Shown here piece after piece: positions 28,828-38,349 of a DNA stretch of 64,000 nt. The notes under the pieces were generated by a model. The model did not search any database. It was given only the letters and a program-made list of their open reading frames with translations, and was not told where the DNA came from. The position numbers and the translations under genes are program-made. Numbering within the stretch: the stretch's first letter is position 1; each line of letters opens with the position of its first letter. The DNA comes from Halomonas sp. YLGW01 (lineage in GTDB: Bacteria > Pseudomonadota > Gammaproteobacteria > Pseudomonadales > Halomonadaceae), in contig NZ_CP062005.1 of assembly GCF_014840935.1 (NCBI RefSeq), positions 1,674,001 through 1,738,000 of the forward strand. Direction: 5' to 3'.

Positions 28828-29868
28828 ATGACCGACTGGAGTGCGCAGCTTGGCGCCGTTGCCGAGGGCGAGGCGCGTGTCAGCTTTGACACCCCCACCC
28901 CCGCTCGCCAGGCACTGGATACTACCGTGGTCACCCCACTGGTACATCTGGGTATTCTCGAGGTGGCAGGCGAAGATGCCGAACGCTTCCTGCAGGGACA
29001 GACCAGTGCCCAGATGTCCCTCGCCGATGGCGATTTCGCCCCCCTGACCTGCTTCTGCGGCACCAAGGGACGCATGCTGGCCAACGCCCAGTTGCTGCGG
29101 GCAGGGCCTGACCGCTACTGGCTGCTGATGGCGCGCTCGTTGCTCGAGCCGCTCAAGGCACACCTGGACAAGTTCGCCGTCTTCTACAAGGCAGAGATGC
29201 GTGTTCGTGAGGACCTGGCGCCTATTGGGCTGATCGGCCAGAATGCCCCGGCCCTGCTGGAAGCCCGGTTCGACATCACGCCGCCGGCGACTTGGCACCA
29301 GTGCCAGCAGGACGAGCGGGTGGTGGTGCGCCATCCAGGTCCCCGCCCCCGGCTCATCGCCCTGCTGCCCGTCACTGCCCTCGAAGACGCCTGGCGAGTG
29401 CTCAAGGCGCAGGCCACCCCGGTCGGCAACGCCGTCTGGTGCCTGCAGGATATCCAGGCCGGCCTCGGCTGGCTGGGCGCCAGCCAGCAAGACAGCTACC
29501 TGCCACAGATGATCAACTGGGAGGCCCTGGGAGGCATCAGCTTCAAGAAGGGCTGCTATACCGGCCAGGAAGTGGTAGCACGGGCGCATTTCCGTGGGCA
29601 GGTGAAGAAACGGCTGGTGCGCCTGACTCTGGAGGGCAACGGCCTCCCCGAGGTCGGCAGCGAGCTGCTGGACGCCGATGGCAAGCGCCAGGGCGAGGTC
29701 TTCGCCGCCGAACGCGACGCCTATGACCAGATTGAACTGCTGGCGGTGATGACCACCAAGGAGGTGGCGGAGCCCCTCACGGTTAACGACGTACGCTGTC
29801 AGCGCCAGCGACTGCCCTACCCCCTCGAGCGCCTGGATCCGGAGGTCCTGGCCACCCACAAGGGTTAA
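28828..29868 (+). CDS. ygfZ: tRNA-modifying / iron-sulfur assembly protein YgfZ
   Basis: YgfZ is a folate-binding GcvT-like protein needed for full activity of some Fe-S enzymes, such as MiaB. The signature KGCYTGQEVVAR is complete with the functional cysteine at residue 243. The start at 28828 (MTDWSAQL) has AGGGAG upstream; the open frame extends to 28690 without support. At 346 residues it is of normal length. It is divergent from the OsmC/HMA pair and converges on tatD. Confidence 0.93.
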   Translation: MTDWSAQLGAVAEGEARVSFDTPTPARQALDTTVVTPLVHLGILEVAGEDAERFLQGQTSAQMSLADGDFAPLTCFCGTKGRMLANAQLLRAGPDRYWLLMARSLLEPLKAHLDKFAVFYKAEMRVREDLAPIGLIGQNAPALLEARFDITPPATWHQCQQDERVVVRHPGPRPRLIALLPVTALEDAWRVLKAQATPVGNAVWCLQDIQAGLGWLGASQQDSYLPQMINWEALGGISFKKGCYTGQEVVARAHFRGQVKKRLVRLTLEGNGLPEVGSELLDADGKRQGEVFAAERDAYDQIELLAVMTTKEVAEPLTVNDVRCQRQRLPYPLERLDPEVLATHKG

Positions 29869-29943
29869 CCGCTGAACCGAGTCCAGCTCTCCTGAAGGGA
29901 AATTCAGCAAGGGAGCGGAGAGCCTCCAAGCGGCCAACCGAGG

Positions 29944-30720
29944 CTAGACATCTAGCCGAAACAGGCGGGCCGCATTGGCGGTGCTGGTGTTTGCCACCGT
30001 GGCGCGAGATTCATGACGCAGGCTGGCGACCTGATCGGCGATCAGCGCCAGCCGTGACGGCTCATTGCGCTGGCCCTTGAAGCCTGCGGGCGGCATGTCG
30101 GGGCTATCGGTTTCCAGCACGAAGCCATCGCCTGGCAGGGCAGCCACGCAGCGTCGCAGGCGCTGCGCCCGCGGATGGGTCAGCACGCCGCCGAGCCCGA
30201 CCAGGAAGCCGAGAGCCAGGAAGCGCTGCGCCTGCTGCAGGCTTCCGGCAAAGGCATGAATCAATCCCCCCGCGGGCAGCCCGATCTCCTTGAGGCGCTT
30301 CGCCACCTGATCATTGGCCCGTACGCAGTGAATCACCACCGGAAGTTCACGCGCCTTGGCCAGGCGCAGCTGCGCCTCGAACAGCGCCCACTGGGCATCC
30401 AGCGAATCCTCGAAGCGGGCATCGATGCCGCACTCGCCCACCGCCACCACTTCGGAGTGCGCCTCCAGCGCCGCCTCCAGCGCGGCCACGTCGTTATCCG
30501 CCCCCTTGAGACGGTGCGCATCGAGAAAGTAGGGATGCAGTCCCAGACACACGCTGGTATCCGTTCGACTGCCGAGCGCCAGCACCCCTGGCCAGCGGGC
30601 GCGAGTCGTACCCGGGACAACGAAGTGACCGACGCCCGCTGCCCGAGCCCGCTCGAACATCGCCTCGCGATCTGCGTCGAATGCGGGAAAGTCCAAGTGG
30701 CAGTGGGCATCGATGAGCAT
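29944..30720 (-). CDS. TatD-family metal-dependent hydrolase
   Basis: A 258-residue TIM-barrel hydrolase, probably a DNase/exonuclease of the TatD/YjjV group. The ligands are HCH (His6, His8), GECGID, IHCVRA, HAFAGS and ETDSP. It lies 13 bp after prfC on the same strand, suggesting one transcript. The E. coli paralogues TatD, YcfH and YjjV have not all been tied to a function, and the exact orthologue is not certain; LIDAHCHLDFPAFD and the prfC linkage favour YjjV, which is also near prfC in E. coli. Confidence 0.88.
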   Translation of the reverse strand: MLIDAHCHLDFPAFDADREAMFERARAAGVGHFVVPGTTRARWPGVLALGSRTDTSVCLGLHPYFLDAHRLKGADNDVAALEAALEAHSEVVAVGECGIDARFEDSLDAQWALFEAQLRLAKARELPVVIHCVRANDQVAKRLKEIGLPAGGLIHAFAGSLQQAQRFLALGFLVGLGGVLTHPRAQRLRRCVAALPGDGFVLETDSPDMPPAGFKGQRNEPSRLALIADQVASLRHESRATVANTSTANAARLFRLDV

Positions 30721-30733
30721 ACTGACGCTCGGC

Positions 30734-32317
30734 TCAGTGCTCGCGCGTCGCGCTGAAACGTACGTCTGGCCAGCGCTCCTGGGTCATCTGCAGATTGACG
30801 CGGGTCGGTGCGATATAGGTCAGGCACCCGCCGCCATCATAGGCCAGGTTGGTGCTTGCCTTGCGCTTGAACTCGTCGAGCATCTTGGGATCGTCGCAGT
30901 AGATCCAGCGGGCCGTCTGCACATTGACGCCCTCGTAGAGACAATCGACCTTGTACTCCTCCTTGAGACGATGGGCGACCACGTCGAACTGCAGCGAGCC
31001 GACGGCGCCGAGAATCAGGTCGTTGTTATCGAAGGGCATGAAGACCTGGGTCGCGCCCTCCTCAGACAGCTGCTGAAGTCCCTTCTGCAACGCCTTCATC
31101 TTCAGCGGATCCTTGAGCCGCACGCGCTTGAACAGCTCCGGGGCGAAGTGCGGAATGCCGGTGAAGCGCATGTCCTCGCCGACCGTGAAGGTGTCACCGA
31201 TCTGGATCGTGCCGTGGTTGTGCAGGCCGATGATATCGCCGGGCCAGGCCTCTTCCACATGGGCACGATCCGACGCCATGAAGGTCAGGGCGTCGGGCAC
31301 CTTGACGTCCTTGCCGATACGCACGTGGCGCATCTTCATGTTGCGGTCGTACTTGCCGGAGCAGACCCGTAGGAAGGCGACCCGGTCGCGGTGCTTGGGA
31401 TCCATGTTGGCCTGGATCTTGAACACGAAGCCGGTGAAGCGCTCGTCCTTGGCGTCCACCTCACGGGTATTGGTCTCGCGGGGCTCCGGCGTCGGTGCGT
31501 ATTCGACGAAGCCATCCAGCATCTCGCGCACGCCGAAGTTGCCCATGGCGGTCCCGAAGTACACCGGTGTCAGCTCACCACGACGGTAGGCCTCGAGATC
31601 GAACTCATGAGAGGCGCCGCGCACCAGTTCGACTTCCATGCGCAGTTCCTCGGCCTGGGACTCGCCCAGCACCTCGTCGACCTCGGGACTGTCGAGCCCC
31701 TCGATGCGCACGTCCTCGGGAATCCGATTGCCCTGTCCCTGCTTATAGAGGTGGATGACGTCGTTGTAGAGGTGATAGACCCCACGGAAATGCCGCCCCA
31801 TGCCGATCGGCCAGGTCATCGGCGCACACTGGATATTGAGCACCGTCTCGACCTCATCCATCACCTCGATGGGATCACGGATGTCCCGATCCATCTTGTT
31901 GATGAAGGTCAGGATCGGTGTGGTCCGCAGACGACAGACGTCCATCAGCTTGATGGTGCGATCCTCGACGCCCTTGGCGCCGTCGATCACCATCAGCGCC
32001 GAGTCCACCGCGGTCAGGGTGCGGTAGGTATCCTCGGAGAAGTCCTCGTGGCCCGGGGTATCGAGCAGGTTGACGATGCGTCCGTTGTAGGGGAACTGCA
32101 TCACCGAGGTGGTCACCGAGATGCCGCGCTCCTGCTCCATCTTCATCCAGTCGGAGGTGGCATGCCGGTCGTTGCGCTTGCTCTTCACGGAGCCCGCCAT
32201 CTGGATGGCGTTTCCGAACAGCAGCATCTTCTCGGTGATGGTGGTCTTGCCCGCATCGGGGTGGGAGATGATCGCGAAGGTGCGTCGCAGATCGACTTGA
32301 GTCTCAAGCTCGCTCAT
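30734..32317 (-). CDS. prfC: Peptide chain release factor 3
   Basis: RF3 is the GTPase that removes RF1/RF2 from the ribosome. The 527-residue product, close to the usual 529, has G1 SHPDAGKTT at 18-26, an RGISVT switch I, DTPGHEDF (G3) and NKMDRD (G4), followed by EF-G-like domains II and III. I start at the ATG at 32317 ([20 protein letters not shown]); the frame extends to 32824 through the regB upstream region and is not plausible. It lies back to back with regB across 235 bp, in which CTGGCC/GGCCAG (32342-32357) and the 14-bp palindrome GGCCCAATTGGGCC (32392-32405) occur. Confidence 0.97.
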   Translation of the reverse strand: MSELETQVDLRRTFAIISHPDAGKTTITEKMLLFGNAIQMAGSVKSKRNDRHATSDWMKMEQERGISVTTSVMQFPYNGRIVNLLDTPGHEDFSEDTYRTLTAVDSALMVIDGAKGVEDRTIKLMDVCRLRTTPILTFINKMDRDIRDPIEVMDEVETVLNIQCAPMTWPIGMGRHFRGVYHLYNDVIHLYKQGQGNRIPEDVRIEGLDSPEVDEVLGESQAEELRMEVELVRGASHEFDLEAYRRGELTPVYFGTAMGNFGVREMLDGFVEYAPTPEPRETNTREVDAKDERFTGFVFKIQANMDPKHRDRVAFLRVCSGKYDRNMKMRHVRIGKDVKVPDALTFMASDRAHVEEAWPGDIIGLHNHGTIQIGDTFTVGEDMRFTGIPHFAPELFKRVRLKDPLKMKALQKGLQQLSEEGATQVFMPFDNNDLILGAVGSLQFDVVAHRLKEEYKVDCLYEGVNVQTARWIYCDDPKMLDEFKRKASTNLAYDGGGCLTYIAPTRVNLQMTQERWPDVRFSATREH

Positions 32318-32391
32318 GTAATCCGTCACTGCTACAGGTGGCTGGCCACAAGGCCAGAAGATGGCGCCCATCTTACCACTCCCGACGAGTT

Positions 32392-32405
32392 GGCCCAATT
32401 GGGCC
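32392..32405. promoter_or_regulatory. 14-bp palindrome in the prfC/regB divergent region
   Basis: GGCCCAATTGGGCC is perfectly symmetric and lies 75 bases from prfC and 147 from regB. It could bind a dimeric regulator; a small GC hairpin CTGGCC-ACAA-GGCCAG is nearby at 32342-32357. Confidence 0.35.
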
Positions 32406-32552
32406 CGCCCCGCCAGCCCGCTAACGCGCGCCAGCCGTCCTGCACCGCGGATATCGACCACGAGGTCAGTCACCCCCAGGTCAACTCGCCCCGATCTGAT
32501 GCAGCCGTTCGGGTTTGCGGTATCATGCGGACATTCCCGAAACGGAGCCATC

Positions 32553-33827
32553 ATGCAAGCCGCCCTGCCGCTACCCTTGTCGACCCCCAACCGTAACCTG
32601 GTACGCCTGACCATCGTGCGCGGCATCACCTGGACCGGGTTCCTCGGCGCCATCATCTTCGGCATCGAAATCCTGGATTTCCAGCTGCGGGTTCTACCGA
32701 TCATCAGCGTGATCGTGGCCATGGGGTTGATGAATGTGGCGACCTGGTGGCGCCTGGGGCGTCCCCGCGCCGTCACCGATACCGAATACCTGCTGCACCT
32801 GATGGTCGACGTCAGCGGGCTCACCCTACTGTTCTACTTTACCGGCGGCTCCACCAACCCCTTCATCAGCTATTATCTGGTGCCCGTGACCATCGCCGCC
32901 GCCACCCTGCCCTGGCTGTATGCATGGATCATCGCCAGTGGCGCCATGGCCGGCTACACCTTCCTGATGCTGTTCTTCGATCCGGTGCCGCAGCTAAGCG
33001 ACGGGGTCATCGGCAGCGCCATCAGCCTTCATGTCCTGGGCATGTGGATCAACTTCGGCCTCTCGGCGGGACTGGTAACCTTCTTCATCTTCAAGATGGC
33101 CCATGCGCTCAGGCGCCGTGAGAAGACCCTGTCGCGGACCCGAGAGGCCGCGCTGCGCAACGAACAGGTGCTGGCCGTGGCCACCCAGGCCGCCGGCACC
33201 GCTCACGAACTGGGCTCCCCGCTGTCCACCATGGCGGTACTGCTCAAGGAAATGCGCCAGGACTCAAGCGACAATCCTCAGCTCGTCGAGGACATCGACC
33301 TGCTGCGTGCACAGGTCGACACCTGCAAGACCCATCTCCAGCAACTGGTGGCGAATGCCGATCGGCGACGGCTGGGCGAGCCGGAAAACCGCAGAGCCGA
33401 GGAGTGGCTCTCCAGCGTGATCCAGCGCTGGCTGGTGGTTCGCCCGGACGTCAGCCATCGCCTGGAGATCGCCGAGCGCCGCGGCACCCCGGAACTCGCG
33501 GTAGACGCGACGCTCGAACAGGCATTGATGAACCTGCTCAACAACGCCGCCGATGCCAACCCGGACAACATCCTGATCAACCTGCACTGGGATCCTCATG
33601 AGGTCGTGATCGACATTCGCGATCACGGCCCCGGGGTCAGCCTGTCGATCGCCGACCAGCTGGGGGAGACCTTCGTGTCGACCAAGTCCAAGGGCATGGG
33701 GATCGGCCTAGTCCTGACTCACGCCACCATCAATCGCTTCGGCGGCAATGTCAGCCTGTACAATCACGAGGAAGGCGGCACCCTGACGGAGGTCAAGCTG
33801 CCTCGCCGGGATACCGGTCAGGGGTGA
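32553..33827 (+). CDS. regB: RegB/PrrB/RoxS-type redox sensor histidine kinase
   Basis: A 424-residue sensor kinase. Six hydrophobic helices fill residues 22-180, with the quinone-binding signature GGSTNPF at 98-104. The dimerisation/phosphoacceptor box [16 protein letters not shown] places the autophosphorylated histidine at 218. Cys258 lies exactly 40 residues later, as the redox-active Cys265 does after His225 in Rhodobacter RegB. N, G1 (DHGPGV) and G2 (KGMGIGLVL) boxes complete the ATPase domain. ACGGAG precedes the ATG at 32553. It is followed by its response regulator after 75 bp. Confidence 0.93.
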   Translation: MQAALPLPLSTPNRNLVRLTIVRGITWTGFLGAIIFGIEILDFQLRVLPIISVIVAMGLMNVATWWRLGRPRAVTDTEYLLHLMVDVSGLTLLFYFTGGSTNPFISYYLVPVTIAAATLPWLYAWIIASGAMAGYTFLMLFFDPVPQLSDGVIGSAISLHVLGMWINFGLSAGLVTFFIFKMAHALRRREKTLSRTREAALRNEQVLAVATQAAGTAHELGSPLSTMAVLLKEMRQDSSDNPQLVEDIDLLRAQVDTCKTHLQQLVANADRRRLGEPENRRAEEWLSSVIQRWLVVRPDVSHRLEIAERRGTPELAVDATLEQALMNLLNNAADANPDNILINLHWDPHEVVIDIRDHGPGVSLSIADQLGETFVSTKSKGMGIGLVLTHATINRFGGNVSLYNHEEGGTLTEVKLPRRDTGQG

Positions 33828-33902
33828 TACGTCCCCATACGCCCTGCCTCTCCAATACCCCTATCATTCCGATCACGCCGCAAGGCACGACACGAGGACA
33901 CC

Positions 33903-34442
33903 ATGTCTGAGACGCCACAACGCCTGCTGATCATCGATGATGACGAGATGTTCTGCCATGTCATGCAGCGCGCGATGACTCGCCGCGGCTTCGAGGTCAT
34001 GGTCGCTCACGATGCCGATCAGGCACTTTCGCATGCGCGACAGGCGCCCCCGCAGATTGCCACCCTGGATCTCAAGCTCGAGCACAGTTCCGGCCTGAAG
34101 CTGTTGCCCGACTTGCTTGCCATCGCCCCCGCCTGTCGCGTGGTGGTACTGACCGGATATTCGAGCATTGCCACGGCCGTCGAGGCGATCAAGCTCGGCG
34201 CGGCCAACTACCTCTGTAAACCCGCCGACGCCGACGAGATCCTGGCGGCCCTGGAGCAGCAGGACGGTAACCCGGACACCGAAGTCGCCGACAACCCGCC
34301 GTCGATCAATCGCGTCACCTGGGAGCACATCCAGAAGGTCTTGCAGGAGCACGACGGCAATATCTCGGCGACCGCACGTGCCCTGGGCATGCACCGTCGC
34401 ACCCTGCAGCGCAAGCTGCAGAAGCGCCCGGTACGTCGCTGA
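33903..34442 (+). CDS. regA: RegA/PrrA/RoxR-type response regulator
   Basis: The 179-residue regulator has a receiver domain with the acidic pocket IDDDE (12-15), phospho-acceptor Asp56 and the KP lysine in LCKPAD. A short linker then leads to a Fis-type helix-turn-helix (NISATARALGMHRRTLQRKL, about 153-173) that is nearly invariant among RegA/PrrA/ActR/RoxR. Such regulators control respiration, carbon and nitrogen metabolism in response to redox. It is encoded next to its kinase and ends before a bidirectional terminator. Confidence 0.94.
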   Translation: MSETPQRLLIIDDDEMFCHVMQRAMTRRGFEVMVAHDADQALSHARQAPPQIATLDLKLEHSSGLKLLPDLLAIAPACRVVVLTGYSSIATAVEAIKLGAANYLCKPADADEILAALEQQDGNPDTEVADNPPSINRVTWEHIQKVLQEHDGNISATARALGMHRRTLQRKLQKRPVRR

Positions 34443-34465
34443 GCCGGGGACGATGGGCAATAAAA

Positions 34466-34505
34466 AAGGGAAGCAGGAGCACCAGTGGCGTGCTCCTCTT
34501 CCCTT
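34466..34505. terminator. Bidirectional terminator between regA and bdhA
   Basis: A 16-bp stem with one bulged C (34466-34482 with 34490-34505) has AAAAAA on the left and a T-rich right flank. It therefore works for both convergent genes. It ends about 60 bases from the bdhA stop. Confidence 0.85.
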
Positions 34506-34566
34506 CTTACTGACTCATGACGTCGCACAGACGCCGCTCGTCTCTCGTTGAGCGGCTTAGTCGTTC

Positions 34567-35343
34567 CTACTGCGCCGTCCAGCCCAGGTCGATGTTCCAG
34601 CTCGCCCCGGTGACGGCACCCGCCACATCGGAGGCGAGATAGGCCACCAGCGAGGCGACCTCTCCCGGCTCTATCAGCCGCTTGACCGCCGCGTTCTTGA
34701 GCATGATCTGCTCGATGACCTGCTGCTCGTCCATGCCGTGCAGCTTGGCCTGATCGGCAATCTGATTGTCGACCAGCGGCGTCTTCACGTAGGCGGGACA
34801 GATTGCATTGGCGGTGATGCCCTGGCTACCGCCCTCGAGCGCAGCCGTCTTGGTCAGGCCGATCATGCCGTGCTTGGCGCTGATATAGGCAGACTTGCCC
34901 GGCGAGGCCACCTGGGCATGTACCGAGGCGATATTGATGATGCGGCCCCAGCCACCCTCGCGCATCGACGGCCATGCCGCCTGGGTCAGCAGGAAGGGCG
35001 CGGTCAGCATCAGGTCGATGATCTGGCGCCACTTGGCCTCCGGAAACTCCTCGATGCTGGCCACATGCTGGATACCGGCATTATTGACCAGGATATCCAG
35101 GCGCCCGAAGCGCCGCCGAGCCTCGTCGACCGCCGCACGACACGCCTGTGCATCGGTCAGGTCAGCCTGGAAGAAGACCGCGCCCGCCGCCTCGGCTACC
35201 GCCTGGCCCTCTGGATTGAAGTCGACCGCCAGCACCTGGTGGCCCTGCCGACAGAACTCCTCGACCACAGCGGCACCGATACCGCTGGTGGTGCCGGTGA
35301 CCAATGCAACCCGTGGCGATGTCGCCTGTGACGTCGTACTCAT
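34567..35343 (-). CDS. bdhA: D-3-hydroxybutyrate dehydrogenase
   Basis: A short-chain dehydrogenase of 258 residues that interconverts 3-hydroxybutyrate and acetoacetate. TGTTSGIG lies at 16-23, then NNAGIQHVASIEEFP, NIASVHAQVASPGKSAYISAKHG (catalytic Ser and Tyr-x3-Lys) and the substrate-lid region TPLVDNQIADQA. The C-terminal SWNIDLGWTAQ is typical of bacterial BdhA. I start at the ATG at 35343 after GGGAGC. It would feed the CoA-transferase and acetoacetyl-CoA synthetase encoded near 51-54 kb. Not part of an operon here. Confidence 0.93.
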   Translation of the reverse strand: MSTTSQATSPRVALVTGTTSGIGAAVVEEFCRQGHQVLAVDFNPEGQAVAEAAGAVFFQADLTDAQACRAAVDEARRRFGRLDILVNNAGIQHVASIEEFPEAKWRQIIDLMLTAPFLLTQAAWPSMREGGWGRIINIASVHAQVASPGKSAYISAKHGMIGLTKTAALEGGSQGITANAICPAYVKTPLVDNQIADQAKLHGMDEQQVIEQIMLKNAAVKRLIEPGEVASLVAYLASDVAGAVTGASWNIDLGWTAQ

Positions 35344-35535
35344 CGCTAGCTCCCAGTGAAAGAAAGTTGCCACTCCGCCGAGCGGAGACTACCCGCAGGA
35401 TACGATGGGGCCGGCGCCGAGCACCAGTGCGGCGCTGCAACATGCGCAAAAGTTCAGACCAAAGGTGGAGAGATAGGAGAAAGCCAGGCACCTCATGCCC
35501 AGGCAGGAGACCCGCCAAGCCTGACGCTATGCCTC

Positions 35536-35952
35536 TCACTCATCCGCCTGGGCGGCCATGACCTGCTCCATCAGACGCTGCGCCAGCCGGTTGGCCTCCT
35601 CGAGAGACGACAGGTCGCTCAAGTCGTCGAGCAATTCGCAACGCCAGAGCCAGCTGTCGTCATCGATCCACTCGGCGATGAAGGGATATCGGCCGCCTGG
35701 CAGGGCGACCGTGCACTGCGCCCCTGCCGCCTGTGCCGTTGCATCGCCAGGCGGCACCAGCGCCAGCGACAGGGTAAGAGGCGTGATCAAGGCGCCACAC
35801 AGAGCCGCCCCCAGCGGCTGGAAGCACAGCATGTCGACACTCAGGCGTGGGTTGCCGCCTGCCGATACCTTGAAGGCGTGGGCATGAGCCGCGTGATAAC
35901 GCTCACGCAGTCGTTGAAGGCGGGCATAGTCATCGGGGGTTAGGGCTTGCAT
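35536..35952 (-). CDS. HybE-like ([NiFe]-hydrogenase chaperone family) protein
   Basis: A 138-residue protein. The central stretch NPRLSVDMLCFQPLGAALCGALITPLTLSLALVPPGD follows the NxxLxVEAVGF...GVLVTPWFMNLVLLP pattern of HybE/HupJ hydrogenase-assembly chaperones, and RYPFIAEW fits too. No hydrogenase or maturation gene is near, so a different or inherited role is likely. The start is chosen at the ATG at 35952 as the most downstream reasonable one; its ribosome site is poor. Family assignment is by eye. Confidence 0.55.
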   Translation of the reverse strand: MQALTPDDYARLQRLRERYHAAHAHAFKVSAGGNPRLSVDMLCFQPLGAALCGALITPLTLSLALVPPGDATAQAAGAQCTVALPGGRYPFIAEWIDDDSWLWRCELLDDLSDLSSLEEANRLAQRLMEQVMAAQADE

Positions 35953-36080
35953 GACGGGTCCAGTCGGGAGGTTCGAAGCACTTGAGCAGTATACGAAGGC
36001 GAGCGGCAGCGGCCGAGCCATCGGCCTGCTAGAATGCGGGCTTGTCCACACAGGATTCCTCTCACCGCCGCGGAGCCGCT

Positions 36081-36902
36081 ATGCAGACAGCCCAACGCCT
36101 AGAGATCGCCGTCGACATCGCCAAACGGGCCGGCCAGGCCATCCTCGACGCCCGACAGTCACAGGATTTCTCCCGCCGCTACAAGGCCGGGAACGAACTG
36201 GTCACCGATACCGATGTCGCGGTCGACACCCTGATCGCGCACGCCCTGGAGGAGCACTTCCCCGGTGAGGCCCGCCTCACCGAGGAACTGTCACCGGATC
36301 GTGATGCCATCGAACAGAGCGGAGTCCTGTGGGTGGTCGACCCCATCGACGGCACAGTCAACTTCGCCCATGGCCTGCCCCACGTGGCGGTCTCGATCGC
36401 CTGGCTCAGGGATGGCCAGGCAGAACTCGGTGTCGTCCATGCGCCCTTCCTCGACGAGACCTATACCGCGGTGCGCGGTGAAGGCGCCTGGTGCAACGGC
36501 GAGCGTATTCGGGTCAGTCGTGCCTCGCGGCTCGCCGACAGCCTGGTGGCGACAGGGTTTCCCTACCGCCGGGACAGCCGCCCACCGCTGATCCGCCGGC
36601 TGGCGACCGTACTCGAACACTGTCAGGATGTGCGCCGTAACGGCGCTGCCGCCCTGGACCTGTGCAACGTGGCCTGCGGCCGGCTGGACGCCTACTACGA
36701 GAGTGTCTCGCCATGGGATTTTGCCGCCGGCGTGCTGATCGCCCGCGAGGCAGGCGCTCGTACCGGCCACCTCTACGACTGCCCGTCGGGCATTCCTGAG
36801 GATCTCTACGGCGAAAACCTGCTGGTGAGCACCCCGGATATACATGCCGACCTCGCGAAGCTGCTGATACGGGCCGATGAAGATCGCCACGAGACCGGCT
36901 GA
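36081..36902 (+). CDS. Inositol monophosphatase family protein
   Basis: A 273-residue Mg-dependent, lithium-sensitive type phosphatase. Motif 1 WVVDPIDGTVNFAHGLP and motif 2 WDFAAGVLIAREAG are both complete, as are the metal-binding glutamates in LTEELSPD. I start at the ATG at 36081, six bases after GGAG. Substrates in the family range from inositol phosphates to PAP and fructose bisphosphate; histidinol phosphate is also possible. It stands between the HybE-like gene (divergent) and glutaredoxin. Confidence 0.88.
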   Translation: MQTAQRLEIAVDIAKRAGQAILDARQSQDFSRRYKAGNELVTDTDVAVDTLIAHALEEHFPGEARLTEELSPDRDAIEQSGVLWVVDPIDGTVNFAHGLPHVAVSIAWLRDGQAELGVVHAPFLDETYTAVRGEGAWCNGERIRVSRASRLADSLVATGFPYRRDSRPPLIRRLATVLEHCQDVRRNGAAALDLCNVACGRLDAYYESVSPWDFAAGVLIAREAGARTGHLYDCPSGIPEDLYGENLLVSTPDIHADLAKLLIRADEDRHETG

Positions 36903-37062
36903 GCCTGGATGCTGATGCCCCCGGTCATCATCTCTCTCGCCATAGCACCCTGTAATGGCTGGCGTAGCCAGTCTCTATTGGCATCCGCTCGGGCATTAGG
37001 GAACAATGGCGCCATCTTTTCATCGCACTTGCCATTCACCGCATTAATTCAAGGAGTGTCAT

Positions 37063-37338
37063 ATGTTTGTTGTTATCTTCGGTCGTCCCGGTTGCCCGTT
37101 CTGCGTTCGAGCCAAGGAGCTCGCCGACAAGCTCAGCGACACTGGTGCGATCAGCGGCTACCGCTATGTCGATATCCATGAAGAAGGCATCAGCAAGGCC
37201 GACATGGAAAAGACCATCGGCAAGCCGGTCGAAACCGTACCGCAGATCTTCGTTGACCAGACCCACGTCGGCGGCTTCACCGAGTTCAACCAGTACGTGA
37301 GCGACAACGCCCTGATCCCGGAAGGCGCGGCACAGTAA
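37063..37338 (+). CDS. grxA: GrxA-type glutaredoxin
   Basis: A 91-residue glutaredoxin with the dithiol CPFC active site (Cys11, Cys14). TVPQIFVDQTHVGGFTEF carries the cis-proline and glutathione-binding residues. The short helix 1 and length put it with GrxA, the donor for ribonucleotide reductase and OxyR. AAGGAG sits before the ATG at 37063. The 160 bp upstream hold no gene; a 33-base hairpin lies 22 bases downstream. Confidence 0.93.
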   Translation: MFVVIFGRPGCPFCVRAKELADKLSDTGAISGYRYVDIHEEGISKADMEKTIGKPVETVPQIFVDQTHVGGFTEFNQYVSDNALIPEGAAQ

Positions 37339-37360
37339 GCGAAACGCCCTGAGTCGAATG

Positions 37361-37393
37361 GCAGAAGGCCGTCCCCCTGGGGCGGCCTTCTGC
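37361..37393 (+). terminator. Hairpin terminator after grxA
   Basis: GCAGAAGGCCG pairs perfectly with 37383-37393. The loop (TCCCCCTGGGG) can extend the stem. No T-tract follows. Confidence 0.65.
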
Positions 37394-37538
37394 ATGTATG
37401 GCATGCCTTATTACTGGCGCGTCGCCGATACTCGGGATGCGCATCGTTTGCGTCCCCCTCGCGTTGAAAGCCTACCGATGCACTGGACCTATACTCAGCA
37501 AGACATTCTCAGGCTCGAGGTCAGGGAGATAGCGTCTG

Positions 37539-38306
37539 ATGCAACGCCAGGAGTTTCTCCAGCAGCTGTGGCTGGACTACATTCATCTCCACCCGGAAAT
37601 CGGGGGGCTACGCCTGTGGCCGGTCGGCAGCGAACCCGAGTTTCTGGCGTTGCTGACCCTGAACCACGGGCCCTTCGCCGCAGACAAGCTTACGCCCACC
37701 CTGAACCAGTTCGGCTATCGGGCCATCGAGCATCATGCCATGGCCGACCGCGGCCTGCTGGTGTCGCTCTTCGCCCCCCCCGATGATGGCCCCTGGCTGG
37801 TACTCGGCGAGCTTCAACTCGGCACCCTGACGCGTGAACCCCGGGAGATACTCCAGGCGCTCGTCGCGCAGGCACATCATGAGGATACCCGAGGCCAGAA
37901 TCTGCTGGCCCGGGGGCGCCCCTGGCCGATGCCGGACTGGAACACCTTCTGTCTGCTGCAGCGGGCACATCCGCTAGCCGCCTGGCTGGCCGTCATGGGG
38001 CCCCGGCTGCATCACGCCGGCTTCGACTGCGAGCGCCTGGGCAGTGATCTCACCCGCCTGGATGCGCAACTCGAACAGACCGGCCTGGACGGCAGTGGTG
38101 ACCGCCACCACGGCGTCTTCCCGATCTCGGCGCTGCTCAACTACCGGTTCTACCCGGCCTGCTCGAAGCGCCTCGCTTTCGCCGGCGGGGACGAGCACCG
38201 CGTTACCCTGGGCGGCCTGGCCTTGATCCAGGCCTGCCTGCCCGGCCAGCACGACCGCTCGGCCCAGCTGCTCCTTCCGCAACACACGCGCTGCGAAATA
38301 GCCTGA
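37539..38306 (+). CDS. DUF1338-like protein (short form)
   Basis: A 255-residue protein I place in the DUF1338 (2-oxoadipate dioxygenase/decarboxylase-like) group from its layout. The N-terminal FLQQLWLDYIHLHPE is followed by LNH, LNQFGYRAIEHHAM and a PGLGELQLGTL-like stretch (LVLGELQLGTLT) that match the short-form pattern. The full-length family needs a 2-His-1-Glu iron site; His43 and a Glu in LGEL are candidates, the third was not located. It is flanked by a glutaredoxin gene and a LysR gene but not close to either. It could also be a different vicinal-oxygen-chelate protein. Confidence 0.55.
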   Translation: MQRQEFLQQLWLDYIHLHPEIGGLRLWPVGSEPEFLALLTLNHGPFAADKLTPTLNQFGYRAIEHHAMADRGLLVSLFAPPDDGPWLVLGELQLGTLTREPREILQALVAQAHHEDTRGQNLLARGRPWPMPDWNTFCLLQRAHPLAAWLAVMGPRLHHAGFDCERLGSDLTRLDAQLEQTGLDGSGDRHHGVFPISALLNYRFYPACSKRLAFAGGDEHRVTLGGLALIQACLPGQHDRSAQLLLPQHTRCEIA

Positions 38307-38349
38307 GGATCAGCGCTTGCCGAGTGCGCTTTTCAGCCTCCGACCCGTC

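Noticed and set aside
32318-32824. N-terminal extension of RF3 by 169 residues
   Set aside because: It would run through the regB start region; the conserved RF3 start is at 32317.
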